Below are positions 17,573 to 26,492 of a stretch of 41,677 bases of DNA, one piece after another; the first letter of the stretch is position 1; every line of letters begins with the position of its first letter. A model generated the notes under the pieces. The model worked only from the letters and a program-made list of their open reading frames with translations. It was not told the DNA's origin and did not search any database. Made by a program: the position numbers and the translations under genes. Origin of the DNA: DASQPR01 sp035713725 (GTDB lineage Bacteria; Actinomycetota; Actinomycetes; Mycobacteriales; Micromonosporaceae); the NCBI GenBank assembly GCA_035713725.1, contig DASTMZ010000085.1, forward strand, positions 1 through 41,677. The letters are read 5' to 3'.

Positions 17573-18031
17573 CTAGGCTCGTGCGGCGACGGCTGCTTCT
17601 TCGAAACTGCTTACTTCCGGCCGGCCCTGGACTCCGCCTCGTGGCGGTCGGGTAAAGACCATCGTCTGGCAGGGGGTCATGGCACGAAGCTCGTCGTGGT
17701 TGCGGGCGCGGTAGACCGACGGTGTCTCGCCGACGATCTCGGTGAACCGTGCGGAGAACGAACCGAGGCTGGTGCAGCCGACCGCGAAGCACACTTCGGT
17801 GACGGTGAGGTCGCCGCGACGCAAGAGCGCCATCGCGCGCTCGATGCGGCGGGTCATGAGGTAGGAATACGGCGTCTCCGAATACGCCTCCCGGAACCGG
17901 CGGCTGAAGTGCGCCGGCGACATCAGCGCCGTCCGGGCCAGCGTCGGCACGTCGAGCGGCTGCGCATACTCGCGATCCATCTGGTCGCGGGCACGGCGCA
18001 GTCGGCGCAGCTCGTCGATGTCGGCGCTCAT
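17573..18031 (-). CDS. AraC-family regulator, DNA-binding domain only
   Basis: A 152-residue protein that is almost wholly the double helix-turn-helix of the AraC family. Helix set one is LDVPTLARTALMSPAHFSRR and set two is LTVTEVCFAVGCTSLGSFSA, followed by the usual FTEIVGETPSVYR. It lacks a ligand-binding domain. A Pro/Glu-containing tail of about 30 residues follows. ATG 18031 is the first start in frame with homologous sequence. The long upstream extension covers tandem repeats and another gene. It is followed by the VOC gene, likely its target. Confidence 0.87.
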   Translation of the reverse strand: MSADIDELRRLRRARDQMDREYAQPLDVPTLARTALMSPAHFSRRFREAYSETPYSYLMTRRIERAMALLRRGDLTVTEVCFAVGCTSLGSFSARFTEIVGETPSVYRARNHDELRAMTPCQTMVFTRPPRGGVQGRPEVSSFEEAAVAARA

Positions 18032-18056
18032 GCCCCCATTCTGCACTCCCGCCCCG

Positions 18057-18140
18057 GCAACCGCGGCGGACGCCGCCCGACAACCGCGGCGGACGCCGCC
18101 TGCCGACCCCGGCGCACGCCGCCCGGCGACCGCGGTCCGG
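18057..18140. repeat. 23-bp tandem repeat, 3.6 copies
   Basis: Units start at 18057, 18080 and 18103, with a partial fourth at 18126. Units 1 and 2 are nearly identical and unit 3 is diverged. The array fills the space between the lipoprotein stop and the AraC start. Confidence 0.75.
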
Positions 18141-18869
18141 CTAGTACCGGTCGAGCACGAAAGACGCGACACCCGCGGTGTTGTCGACGTCGATACGCCG
18201 CAAGGCGTCGTCCCAGCCGGTCGGCGTGAAGATCGTGCCGCCGGCGATCCCGGTGTGGACGTCGCCGTCGATCGTCGCGCTGCCGGCGCCGCCGGTGAGC
18301 GCGACACGGGCCGGCTCGCCGGCCGGCGCGTGTACGGCGAATTCGCTCGCGCCGCCGGACATGCGCACCGGCAACGTACCCGCGACCGCCGGCACCGTGA
18401 CATCGATGCGCGACACGCCCGCGCCGAAGTCGAGCGCGACGAGGCCGCCGGCGCGCATGTCAACGGTCGCCTCGGTGGCGCCACCGTCGAGATGGATGGT
18501 CCACGCGACCGCGTCGTTCAACGTCACGTCCACAACTGACGGGCCGCTGATGCCACTGGACACCAGCTGCGTCACCACGTGGGCATCACTGATAACCGCC
18601 GCGGGCAACACACCGGCACCGCTAGGCGTAGCGACCGCGTAGAGCGAACGGCCAAGGTCACCGCTGCGTACCACGAGCGTCGTGACGCCGCTCGCCAGCT
18701 CGAAGTCTGCGGCGGAGAGGTCGCCCCGATCGGCGTACGCGATGTGCGCGCCGTCGGGTGTCGTCAGCAGACCTACCGGTTGCGGCTGTGATCCGTCGCA
18801 GGCGCCGAGCGCGATGGCGGTCGCACCCAGCAAAGCAGCGGACAGCGTGGCGAGCGCGCGACGTCGCAT
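18141..18869 (-). CDS. Secreted lipoprotein with beta-rich adhesin-like repeats
   Basis: A 242-residue protein with a signal peptide of type II: an Arg-rich start, a hydrophobic stretch and a lipobox LGAC with Cys about residue 23. The body is rich in Gly, Val, Asp and Thr in a strand-turn rhythm (DFGAGVSRIDV, MSGGASEFAV, LTGGAGSATI), like the stacked strands of DUF2807/DUF4097-type domains. The family is inferred from this pattern only. ATG 18869 is chosen because an ATG 11 codons earlier would spoil the signal peptide. The neighbours do not reveal a role. Confidence 0.75.
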   Translation of the reverse strand: MRRRALATLSAALLGATAIALGACDGSQPQPVGLLTTPDGAHIAYADRGDLSAADFELASGVTTLVVRSGDLGRSLYAVATPSGAGVLPAAVISDAHVVTQLVSSGISGPSVVDVTLNDAVAWTIHLDGGATEATVDMRAGGLVALDFGAGVSRIDVTVPAVAGTLPVRMSGGASEFAVHAPAGEPARVALTGGAGSATIDGDVHTGIAGGTIFTPTGWDDALRRIDVDNTAGVASFVLDRY

Positions 18870-18920
18870 GGTCGTAACCTGCCCATCGTCCGGACTGTCC
18901 AAACCGTACCGCGACCCTGG

Positions 18921-20696
18921 TCAATCGGTGGCGAGGAACGGTGTGAGCAAACCGGGTGTCGACGCGTCGGCGAGCGCGATCGCGTCCGCCTGAGCGAGGT
19001 CGATGACGTCGTAGTGCTGACGGCCCGCCGCGGTCGTCGCGACCAGCGTGACCAGTCCGGCACGCCGCTGGAAGAACGACATGCGCTCGTTCCAGCCGAT
19101 GATGCCGGCGGTCGCAAGCATGTAGCGCCGGCGGACCAGCGAACCGGACCGCGTCACGAGGAAGCCGTCGACCAGCGCGTGGCCGAGGTTGCGGTAGCGA
19201 TCGGCGGCCACCGGTATGGCCAGGCCGACCAGCACGATGCCGCCGATCGGAAACCCGATGGGCCAGTTCGCAAACTGCCACAGCACCACGAGTACGGCGG
19301 CGAGCAGCCCGGTGACGATCAGCGCCCGGTTGAAGCGGCGTCGACGCGCGCGCCGACCGTGCCGGCTCAACGTGACGGCCGGCGGGTTCGGCGTACCCAT
19401 CACCGCTGCCGTGACGGCGTCCACAGCGATGGCCGGTGCCGCGGGCAGCAACACCGAGCCACCGCGCTCCGCGCCGCGCCCCACGCGCAGTCCGGTCGTG
19501 ATCGCCATCGCGCGCGCACCGCGAACGCCGCGGAGCAGGATCGGTTCGCTGATCTCCGCGCCGCGCAGACGTCGCTCCTCGATCGTGGTGGCTCGCGTGG
19601 TCAACAAACCGCGCGCGATATGCAACGTGCCGCCCTGCCGGCTCAGCTCGAAGTTCCAGAACGCGAGGATGTAGCCGCCGGCCGACAGCATCGCAACCAC
19701 GACCACGACGATCGCGAGCACCACGAGCACCGCCCCGATCACCGGCAGGTGCGCCAACTCATCGGTGGTTGTTCGGACCGCGCCGACGTGCGCCGGATTC
19801 ACGTGTGCCTGGTTCACCAAGTTCGCGAGGAAGCCGACGAACACGCCAATCGTGAGGAGCCCGGACAGGGTGAACGGCGCATACCTCACCCACGCCGGGT
19901 CGAGCCGCGCAATGACCCGCGGCGGCTCCGGCGGAGGTGGCACCGCAGCGCTGCCCTCCGCCGCATCCGGCGCGGCGACGGCGGCTCGTCGGTCGACGCG
20001 GTCGCGTTCATGCAGCAGCTCGTCACGCAAACGTACGGCGGCCGAACTCGTCAACGCGTCGAGGCGCAGATCGTTGTCCTTCTTCCGGTCGTAGAGACCG
20101 GTACCGATGGTCAGCCGCGAAAGCCCGAGCAAGCGGTGCATCAGATTGCTCGTGAGGTCGACGGTGCGAACGCGGTCCCGCGGCACCGACAACGTGCTGC
20201 GCCGGAGCAGCCCACGGCGCACCTGCACCTGGGTCGGTGTTACGCGATAGGACGTGGTGAACCACCGGACGAAGCCGATGAGCACGACAATCGCGACGCC
20301 GACGTACGGCCAGAGGTTCCGGTCGCCGCGTCCGACCACCAGTAGCACGAGCAGCACGCCGATCAGTCGTCGCAGCTCCTGAATCGGGTGTACGAGCAGC
20401 ATCCGAGCCGACAGCCGGCGCCAGCCCGCGTCGGGTTGGTCGGACGTGGCCGTGAGCACCGACGTGTCGTGCGGCTCGGCCGCCGGCCCGCCCGGCGCCC
20501 CCGGCGCCGCCGGCGCGACCGGAGTCCCCGGCGCAACCGGCGGGACCGGAGTCCCCGGCGCGACAGGCGCAACCGGCGGCACGACAGGCGCGACCGGCAC
20601 TGTCGCAGCGTCCATCGGGACGGCGAGCCGGGTCGGGACAGCGGGCGGCGACGGGACGGGTGCGACCGGTCGATCGAGCTCGTCAGGCTCGGTCAT
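18921..20696 (-). CDS. bPH2 (DUF304) membrane protein, YdbT-like
   Basis: A 591-residue protein. A Pro/Ala/Val-rich N-terminus (about 1-75) with repeated PVAPGTP units precedes several helix pairs alternating with bacterial PH-like domains. Recognisable pieces are SYRVTPTQVQVRRGLLRRS with VPRDRVRTVDL (first domain) and GTLHIARGLLTTRATTIEERRLRG (second). In Bacillus the YdbS/YdbT pair has been linked to resistance to antimicrobial compounds. Function here is inferred. ATG 20696 overlaps the preceding bPH2 gene by 4 bp, so the pair is translated together. Confidence 0.87.
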   Translation of the reverse strand: MTEPDELDRPVAPVPSPPAVPTRLAVPMDAATVPVAPVVPPVAPVAPGTPVPPVAPGTPVAPAAPGAPGGPAAEPHDTSVLTATSDQPDAGWRRLSARMLLVHPIQELRRLIGVLLVLLVVGRGDRNLWPYVGVAIVVLIGFVRWFTTSYRVTPTQVQVRRGLLRRSTLSVPRDRVRTVDLTSNLMHRLLGLSRLTIGTGLYDRKKDNDLRLDALTSSAAVRLRDELLHERDRVDRRAAVAAPDAAEGSAAVPPPPEPPRVIARLDPAWVRYAPFTLSGLLTIGVFVGFLANLVNQAHVNPAHVGAVRTTTDELAHLPVIGAVLVVLAIVVVVVAMLSAGGYILAFWNFELSRQGGTLHIARGLLTTRATTIEERRLRGAEISEPILLRGVRGARAMAITTGLRVGRGAERGGSVLLPAAPAIAVDAVTAAVMGTPNPPAVTLSRHGRRARRRRFNRALIVTGLLAAVLVVLWQFANWPIGFPIGGIVLVGLAIPVAADRYRNLGHALVDGFLVTRSGSLVRRRYMLATAGIIGWNERMSFFQRRAGLVTLVATTAAGRQHYDVIDLAQADAIALADASTPGLLTPFLATD

Positions 20697-21193
20697 GTCG
20701 CGTCGCCCTCTGATGCCTGGGTGATCGTCGTCAGGTTGTCCACGAGGTGCTGCGCCACGTCGAGATCGAGACCGTGGATGTGGATCGGCCCAGCGGCCGA
20801 CGCGGTCGTTACGGTCACGTTGCCGAGCCGGAACAAACGCTCGAACGGTCCACGATGCATGTCCACGGTCTGGATGCGGTTGATCGGCGCGATGCGCCGC
20901 TCCTGCGTGAACCAGCCGGTCTGCGTATAGACCGCCTGGTCGGTCGTCTCCCACCGGTGCACTCGGTAGCGCCACTGCGGCATCACGATCAGGTAGGCGA
21001 TCCCGATGATCGACACCACGACGAGCACGCTCAGGTGCCAGCCGGTGTTTGACGGATCACTGGCCCACCAGATGATCTGGGCCGCCGTCAGAACGAGCCA
21101 GACCGGCAGTGCCCGCAGCGTCCAGTAGCCGATGGCGCGGCGGGCCACCAGATTGACCGGTGGCCTAAGGGTTGGCCGCAAGGTGGTCTGCAC
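20693..21193 (-). CDS. bPH2 (DUF304) membrane protein, YdbS-like
   Basis: A 166-residue protein with two adjacent helices (about 26-45 and 52-72) and one PH-like domain (about 73-155) carrying YRVHRWETTDQAVYTQTGWF and RRIAPINRIQTVDMHRGPF, the classic bPH2 strand pattern. It is the small partner of the following YdbT-like gene, overlapping 4 bp. The start is GTG 21193, and no clear Shine-Dalgarno is seen. The role at the membrane is unknown. Confidence 0.85.
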   Translation of the reverse strand: MQTTLRPTLRPPVNLVARRAIGYWTLRALPVWLVLTAAQIIWWASDPSNTGWHLSVLVVVSIIGIAYLIVMPQWRYRVHRWETTDQAVYTQTGWFTQERRIAPINRIQTVDMHRGPFERLFRLGNVTVTTASAAGPIHIHGLDLDVAQHLVDNLTTITQASEGDAT

Positions 21194-21372
21194 CGAGAAA
21201 TACTGGCACAGATCGGCGACGAACCGCCGCCGCGACTCCCGCGCTACGCCGCGATCGCAACCCGGTTGTGCGCCTGCTCACAGCAAAGCGAGCATCGCCA
21301 TGTTCACGCGAGTTCGACTGTGTCAAACCAAGTGGCACCGTGATGAACCGCACGCCGCTATGGCGATCGGTG

Positions 21373-21783
21373 TCAGGCCGCCGCGAGCCAGTCGGGCAAA
21401 CGGTCGAGGCAGTCGTTCCAGCCCTGCTCGTGATCGTCGCGCGATTGTGCCGAGGGCAACAGGTCATGTCGGAGCACCAGATCGGTGCGGTCATCATTCG
21501 CCGTCAGCTCGATCGTCACGAGGCTGTCGTGCTCCTCGCCGTCCCACCGCCACGTCATGACCAGGCGCTGCATCGGCGTGACCTCCTGGTACGTACCGCT
21601 GGCCGCGAACCCGCCGGCGGTGGCATCGATCCGGAACCGCCCGCCGGTGCGTACGTCCGCGGTGACCTTGGTGGCCATCCGCGCCGGCCAGAACCACGCC
21701 ATCAGTGCCTCGGGCTCGGTCAGCGCGAGCCACACACGAGCCAGCGGCGCGGCGAACGTGCGAGTGATCTGCACGGCGGTCAT
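21373..21783 (-). CDS. SRPBCC / AHSA1-domain protein
   Basis: A 136-residue START-like fold protein: ITRTFAAPLARVWLALTEPE at the N-terminus, GGRFRI and YQEVTPMQRLVMTWRWDGE in the middle, and a C-terminal helix with GWNDCLDRL. Such single-domain AHSA1 proteins are usually paired with an ArsR regulator, as here, and their ligands are mostly unknown. ATG 21783 has GAGGAG 5 bases upstream and overlaps the ArsR stop by 4 bp. Confidence 0.9.
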   Translation of the reverse strand: MTAVQITRTFAAPLARVWLALTEPEALMAWFWPARMATKVTADVRTGGRFRIDATAGGFAASGTYQEVTPMQRLVMTWRWDGEEHDSLVTIELTANDDRTDLVLRHDLLPSAQSRDDHEQGWNDCLDRLPDWLAAA

Positions 21784-22115
21784 CGTTTCTCCTCTGTCGT
21801 GTGGGCGAGGTAGACGTCGAGCGCGTCGAGGCGTTCGGTCCAGAACGCGTGATGCCGTTCGAGCCACCGCGCGGCGTCGCGCAGGGGTCGCGGGTTCAGT
21901 GAGATCACCTGATGCCGCCCGTGACGCTGACGGGTGGTCAGACCGACCCGTTCCAGCACGGTCAGGTGCCGGCTCACGGCCGGCAACGAGATCGGGTGCG
22001 GCGCGGCAAGTTCGCCCGCCGTCCGGGGGCCGTGCGCGGCCAGCATGTCCACAATGGCCCGCCGGGTCGGATCGGCCAGCGCGCTGAACACATCGTCCAA
22101 CTGATTCTTAACCAT
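21780..22115 (-). CDS. ArsR-family transcriptional regulator
   Basis: A 111-residue winged-helix protein. VFSALADPTRRAIVDML is the ArsR N-terminal signature and HPISLPAVSRHLTVLERVGL the recognition helix. The wing contains RHGRHQVISL. No cysteine metal motif is visible, so it is not an obvious metal sensor. ATG 22115 fits the family start. GAGGAG is 12 bases upstream, too far to be ideal, and TACTTA 5 bp upstream leaves a leaderless start possible. The AHSA1 gene follows with a 4-bp overlap. Confidence 0.9.
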   Translation of the reverse strand: MVKNQLDDVFSALADPTRRAIVDMLAAHGPRTAGELAAPHPISLPAVSRHLTVLERVGLTTRQRHGRHQVISLNPRPLRDAARWLERHHAFWTERLDALDVYLAHTTEEKR

Positions 22116-22428
22116 CCGGCTAAGTATCTCCTCAAGCCCGCTACCAGGGCAAGCGTCAAACGATGTCGGATTCCAAGGTGGACGTCCGCCAATCGGCCGC
22201 ATGCGCATCCACCGTATGGGTAGGACTCCCGGCGTGTCGCCACGCCGACTGCGACGCCGTACGCGACGCTCTGACCTGGGATTACGTCGAGCCGTCGCGG
22301 ACATCGAAATCGGCACGCGCTACGCCGACGGTCGGGTTTGACGCGGTCCGCCGAGGGTAACTTTGCCGCCGCCGGGCGTTGAACTCGGATGAGGGCGCCA
22401 CGCGCGCGCAGCTAGGAGCCACGAAGCA
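22116..22428. other. Divergent intergenic region, no gene seen
   Basis: It lies between the ArsR gene and the repeat-rich HTH gene. It holds a small hairpin GGCGTG-TCGC-CACGCC (22231-22246), and TTGACG (22338) with TAACTT (22358), a promoter-like pair with too short a spacer of 14 bp. A 65-codon open frame has no supporting features. Confidence 0.5.
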
Positions 22429-23472
22429 ATGACGGACAAGACGACCGAGGGTTACACGGCATTGCCCAACGACATCGGGGGCATGCTGCGCAACCTGTGC
22501 GCGTACGCGTTGAGCGAGCCCGAGCCGTTGCAGCGGTACATCGAGCTGACGCATCAGCAGGTGCTCTTCGATGGTGTTGTCAACGCGATCCGGCGCGAGC
22601 GTGGCCGAGCGCTCGCCGACATGTCCGCCGCCGGCAAACCAATCGAGGATCTGGCATCGCAGGTGAAGCTGACGCCACCGCACGTGCGCGCGCTCGTCAA
22701 GGAGGCCGGTCTCACGTTGGCGCGGCCGAAGTCCGTCGCTCGGCGCGAGGCCACGAAGTCGGGGCGCACCGTGACCCGCAAGGCACTGCGACCCGGCGAG
22801 TCGGCAACCCGGTCCATCACGGAGCCGACTCGGCTCGGTGGCGCGCCGCCTGCGGCGAAGTCAGGTGGTTGGCTCGGCGGTCTGCTCGGGCCGCGACGCA
22901 ACGCGGAGTCTGCGCCCGCTTCGCCGACGAAGACCGCAGCACCGGCTCCCCAGCGAAGCGCAGCGCCCGCTCCCCAGAGAAACGCGGCGCCCGCTCCGCA
23001 GCGAAACACACCGCCCACTCCCCAGCGAAACGCGGCGCCCGCTCCGATTCGCACCGAAGGGACCGCTCCCACGCGGATCCCAGCAGTCGATCCGACGCAG
23101 AAGCATCGGTCCGCGGCCGCTCCTCCGGTGCGCGGTGCGCCGGCCGGCATGGCCACCGCGACGCGAACGGCTCCGCAGGCGCCACCGCCGTCCGCTCCCG
23201 CGCAAGCCGCCCCACCGGCGCCACCGCGCTCGGCTCCCCTGCAGGCGCCATCGCGGTCGGCTCCCCAGCCGGTCCCTTCGAGGTCGGTTCCGCCGCCGGC
23301 GCCCGCACCGAAGCAGAGCGCTCCGAAGTCATCGCGCCGACGCGGGCCGACGCTTCCCGAAACCATCTCGGTCAACCGCGGTGAGGAGCGCACGCTCACC
23401 GCGGCCGAGCGCAAGGCGCTCGGTTTGCCCGTACCGAAACCGGTCGACGGCAAGGGGCGGCGCAAGCGGTGA
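22429..23472 (+). CDS. HTH protein with proline/alanine repeat region, unknown function
   Basis: A 347-residue protein. Residues 1-100 are helical and contain a helix-turn-helix-like segment (PIEDLASQVKLTPPHVRALV, about 65-84). Residues 140-300 are disordered and rich in Pro, Ala, Arg and Ser. They carry five 8-residue units of APAPQRN type (about 172-211) and later SRSAPQ-like units. A basic tail ends in GKGRRKR. DNA or RNA binding seems likely, and no family is recognised. AGGAG is 10 bases before ATG 22429. The stop overlaps the next gene's GTG by 4 bp. The 303-codon antisense frame is a by-product of the repeats. Confidence 0.72.
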   Translation: MTDKTTEGYTALPNDIGGMLRNLCAYALSEPEPLQRYIELTHQQVLFDGVVNAIRRERGRALADMSAAGKPIEDLASQVKLTPPHVRALVKEAGLTLARPKSVARREATKSGRTVTRKALRPGESATRSITEPTRLGGAPPAAKSGGWLGGLLGPRRNAESAPASPTKTAAPAPQRSAAPAPQRNAAPAPQRNTPPTPQRNAAPAPIRTEGTAPTRIPAVDPTQKHRSAAAPPVRGAPAGMATATRTAPQAPPPSAPAQAAPPAPPRSAPLQAPSRSAPQPVPSRSVPPPAPAPKQSAPKSSRRRGPTLPETISVNRGEERTLTAAERKALGLPVPKPVDGKGRRKR

Positions 23473-24401
23473 TCGACTTCACGGCCGCGACGCCGATCGA
23501 TGGTTCACTCGATGTCGCGTGGATCCACGGTGCTCCGAAGGGACAGCCGAACGCGGATCCGCCGATCCAGGTGCACGCGTACGACGAGCACACGTACATC
23601 CTGCGGCAGAGCAAGGCCACCTCGTACGAGGCGCCGTTCCTCTACCTGTTCTTCGGCAACGATCGTGCGCTGCTGCTCGACACCGGCGCGACGAAGGACC
23701 CGACGCTGTTTCCGCTGCGCGACACGGTCGACAGCATTGTGCGTGAGTGGACCGACCGGCATCCACGGGACTCGTACCATCTCGTCGTCGCACACACGCA
23801 CGGTCACGGCGACCACGTCGCCGGCGATGCACAGTTCACCGACCGCGCCAACACCACCGTGGTGCCGGCCGACGTCGCATCCGCGACCGCGTTCTTCGGC
23901 TTCACGTCTTGGCCGGCCGAGATCGTGTCACTGGATCTCGGCGGCCGAGTGCTCGAGGTGACCGGCATTCCCGGCCACGACGAGCGGTCCATCGCGGTCT
24001 ACGACCCGTGGACGGGATTCCTCGTCACCGGCGACTCGGTGTATCCCGGCCGGCTCTACGTCCGAGACATGCCTGCGTACGTCGACAGCATGCAGCGGCT
24101 GGTTGCACTCGCCGCCGACCGCCCGGTGACCCACGTGATGGGCTGTCACATCGAGATGACGCGTACCGCCCGGCACGACTACCACACCGGCTGCCGCTAC
24201 CAGCCACACGAGCCGCCGCTGCAGATGACGGTCGGACAGCTCACCGCGGTCCGTAACGCGGCCGTTGCCCGGGCCGGCCGCCGAGGCGTCTACGTATCCG
24301 ACGACTTCGTGCTCTTCAACGGCATGGATCAGCGGCAGGTGCCGATCTATCTCGGCTATTGGCTGTGGACCCGCGTACGCAACCGCGTCGCACGCGTCTG
24401 A
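23469..24401 (+). CDS. Metallo-beta-lactamase-fold hydrolase
   Basis: A 310-residue MBL-superfamily enzyme. The metal motif HTHGHGDH (109-116) is intact, and further ligands are likely in GIPGHDERSIAV, VTGDSVYPG and VMGCHIEM. Such enzymes hydrolyse diverse esters, thioesters or nucleic acids using zinc or iron, and nothing here fixes the substrate. Translation is coupled to the preceding HTH protein by a GTGA overlap. It converges with the GNAT gene 6 bp away. Confidence 0.9.
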   Translation: MIDFTAATPIDGSLDVAWIHGAPKGQPNADPPIQVHAYDEHTYILRQSKATSYEAPFLYLFFGNDRALLLDTGATKDPTLFPLRDTVDSIVREWTDRHPRDSYHLVVAHTHGHGDHVAGDAQFTDRANTTVVPADVASATAFFGFTSWPAEIVSLDLGGRVLEVTGIPGHDERSIAVYDPWTGFLVTGDSVYPGRLYVRDMPAYVDSMQRLVALAADRPVTHVMGCHIEMTRTARHDYHTGCRYQPHEPPLQMTVGQLTAVRNAAVARAGRRGVYVSDDFVLFNGMDQRQVPIYLGYWLWTRVRNRVARV

Positions 24402-24407
24402 CCAGCG

Positions 24408-25097
24408 CTAACCCGGCTGCACGCCGGGCGACCAGACGCCGAGGATCTGCCAGCCGAGGTCCGGGAAACCGGCGGCGTTTGCGGTGCGGTCGGACGGAAT
24501 ATTCGCCGGGTCGTGCAGATAGATCGGGACCGCGCCCTGCCCGAGCACCCACCGCGCGGCCTGCGCGACGAGCCGCGTCGCGAGGCCCTTTCCGCGCTGC
24601 GCCGCCTCGGTGCCGACCGACAACTCCCACCCCGCGCCGTTGTGGCGCTTGATGCCGACTCCGGCGGCGTACTCGTCCTCGAACAACGTCACGAGCACCT
24701 GCCCACCGAATGGGTATAGCCACGGCGGCACACGCGGATCCGACACGTCCAGCCATACGCCCGCGTCGGGCAGCTCGGTGGGAGCGGTCGACCAGCGGAA
24801 CTTTCCGAGGAACGCGCGGGCCTCGGGACGGCCCAGGGCGGCGGGCAGGTCGGTGGTCACCGTGCGCCAGTCCCGCACGCCAGATCGCACCGCGGCGACT
24901 CGATCCGGCGGTACGGAGATGACGCCGGCCTCCGGCGTCAGCACGCCGACCACGTCGCGGATCTGGCCGTCCCAGCCGGGAAGCGTGCGTGCGTCCGAGC
25001 CGACCACAGTCACCTCGCTGGTGGGCGGCCAGGCGCCGAGATATTCGGCCAGGAACCGCGCGAGCGCCGGCTCGGTCCGCGTGGTCTCGCTCGTCAT
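24408..25097 (-). CDS. GNAT-family acetyltransferase-like protein
   Basis: A 229-residue protein. A N-terminal domain of about 120 residues precedes a GNAT domain whose acetyl-CoA loop reads AAQRGKGLATRLVAQAARWVL, followed by the NIPSDRTANAAGF helix typical of the fold. The acceptor is unknown. ATG 25097 is preferred over upstream starts because of AGGGTGG just before it and the unlike sequence above. It is divergent from the cation exporter. Confidence 0.82.
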   Translation of the reverse strand: MTSETTRTEPALARFLAEYLGAWPPTSEVTVVGSDARTLPGWDGQIRDVVGVLTPEAGVISVPPDRVAAVRSGVRDWRTVTTDLPAALGRPEARAFLGKFRWSTAPTELPDAGVWLDVSDPRVPPWLYPFGGQVLVTLFEDEYAAGVGIKRHNGAGWELSVGTEAAQRGKGLATRLVAQAARWVLGQGAVPIYLHDPANIPSDRTANAAGFPDLGWQILGVWSPGVQPG

Positions 25098-25257
25098 CAC
25101 GCCACCCTTCGATCCCCGCCCGCTCGGTGTCGTCCCGGGTGCCGCCCCGGGGTTCGGCCCTGCCGCGACATTACCGACACACCACGACGAGCCGCGAACG
25201 CCCCGCAATCCGGGCCGTTGGGTGGCCGCGCCAGGTCCGCCGGGAGAGGATCACGAC

Positions 25258-26409
25258 ATGGGCGGTACGCGTCCGCACCACGACGACCATGATCATGTCG
25301 CATCGGGCGTGCACACGGCGAACGACACGCACGACCACGATCACGCGCACGACCACGGCCGCGGGCGCGGACATTGGGTCGCCGAGATGTGGCACCGCCT
25401 GACGCATCTCGTCCGACCGCACTCACACGACGCAGCCGACAAGGTGGACGCGGCGATGGAGGGCAGCCGCGAGGGTCTACGCGCGCTGTGGATCAGCCTT
25501 CTCGTACTCGGCGTGACGGCCGCGCTGCAGGCGATCGTCGCGGTCGCCTCCCACTCCGTCGCATTGCTCGGCGACACGTTGCACAACGTCGCGGACGCGC
25601 TGACCGCCGTACCCCTCGGCCTCGCGTTCGTCGTGGGTCGACGGGCCCCGACCCGCCGCTACACGTACGGGTTCGGACGCGCTGAGGATCTCGCCGGCAT
25701 CGTGATCGTGGTGGTGATCGCGGCATCTTCGGCGTTCGCCGCGTACGAAGCGATCCACCGCCTGGCGCACCCGGAGCACGTACGGCATCTTTGGGCGGTC
25801 GCGATCGCCGCGTTGATCGGGTTCGCGGGCAACGAAATCGTCGCTCGGTATCGCATCGTGGTTGGGCGGCGCATCGGATCCGCCGCGCTGGTCGCCGACG
25901 GTCTACACGCGCGTACCGACGGATTCACGTCATTGGCCGTATTGCTCGGTGCCGGCGGCGTCGCGATCGGCTGGCAATGGGCGGACCCGGTGGTCGGCCT
26001 GGCCATCACGGCAGCGATCGCGGTCGTGTTCGTCGACGCGGCCCGACAGGTCTACCGCCGACTGATGGACGCGGTCGATCCCGCGTTAGTCGATCAAGTC
26101 GCCGCCACATTGCGTGAGACGCCGGGAGTCCTCGACGTCGGCACCGCACGCATCCGGTGGATCGGCCATCAACTGCGTGCCGAGTGCGAGATCGCGGTCG
26201 CCGACGACGCGACGATCGTCGACGCCCACGCGATCGCGCACGACGCGGAGCATCGCCTGATGCACGCGGTACCCCGATTGACGGCCGCCGTGGTGCACGC
26301 TGAGCCGTACGGCTCGGTCCGCGGCGCCCATCATCTGCTCACCGACGCGCACGCCGCCCGCGCCCATGTCCACGAGTCCGACGACGCCGGCCGACCGGAA
26401 CCAGGATGA
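25258..26409 (+). CDS. Cation diffusion facilitator (Zn/Co/Cd efflux)
   Basis: A 383-residue CDF transporter exchanging cytoplasmic divalent metal for protons. A His/Asp-rich N-terminus (about 7-57) could bind metal. The six helices carry the two HxxxD metal sites, His109/Asp113 (LHNVAD) and His217/Asp221 (LHARTD). A C-terminal ferredoxin-like domain (about 290-350) ends in another His-rich tail. ATG 25258 has GGGAGAGGA upstream. Zinc is the most likely substrate by family. No metal-responsive regulator is adjacent. Confidence 0.92.
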   Translation: MGGTRPHHDDHDHVASGVHTANDTHDHDHAHDHGRGRGHWVAEMWHRLTHLVRPHSHDAADKVDAAMEGSREGLRALWISLLVLGVTAALQAIVAVASHSVALLGDTLHNVADALTAVPLGLAFVVGRRAPTRRYTYGFGRAEDLAGIVIVVVIAASSAFAAYEAIHRLAHPEHVRHLWAVAIAALIGFAGNEIVARYRIVVGRRIGSAALVADGLHARTDGFTSLAVLLGAGGVAIGWQWADPVVGLAITAAIAVVFVDAARQVYRRLMDAVDPALVDQVAATLRETPGVLDVGTARIRWIGHQLRAECEIAVADDATIVDAHAIAHDAEHRLMHAVPRLTAAVVHAEPYGSVRGAHHLLTDAHAARAHVHESDDAGRPEPG

Positions 26410-26492
26410 TCACGGCAATCAGCGCCGGGCGCGCCCGGTCAAGCCTGGAGTCGCACCGCCACCGCGGTGTCGCGTAGACTCGCCACGTTCCC

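Noticed and set aside
17570..17575. -10-like TAGGGT before the VOC start
   Set aside because: It includes the AraC stop codon TAG, so co-translation with AraC is a simpler explanation than a separate leaderless promoter.
22554..23465. 303-codon antisense frame opposite the repeat-rich gene
   Set aside because: It arises from the repeat composition; the sense frame has a ribosome-binding site and coupled neighbour.
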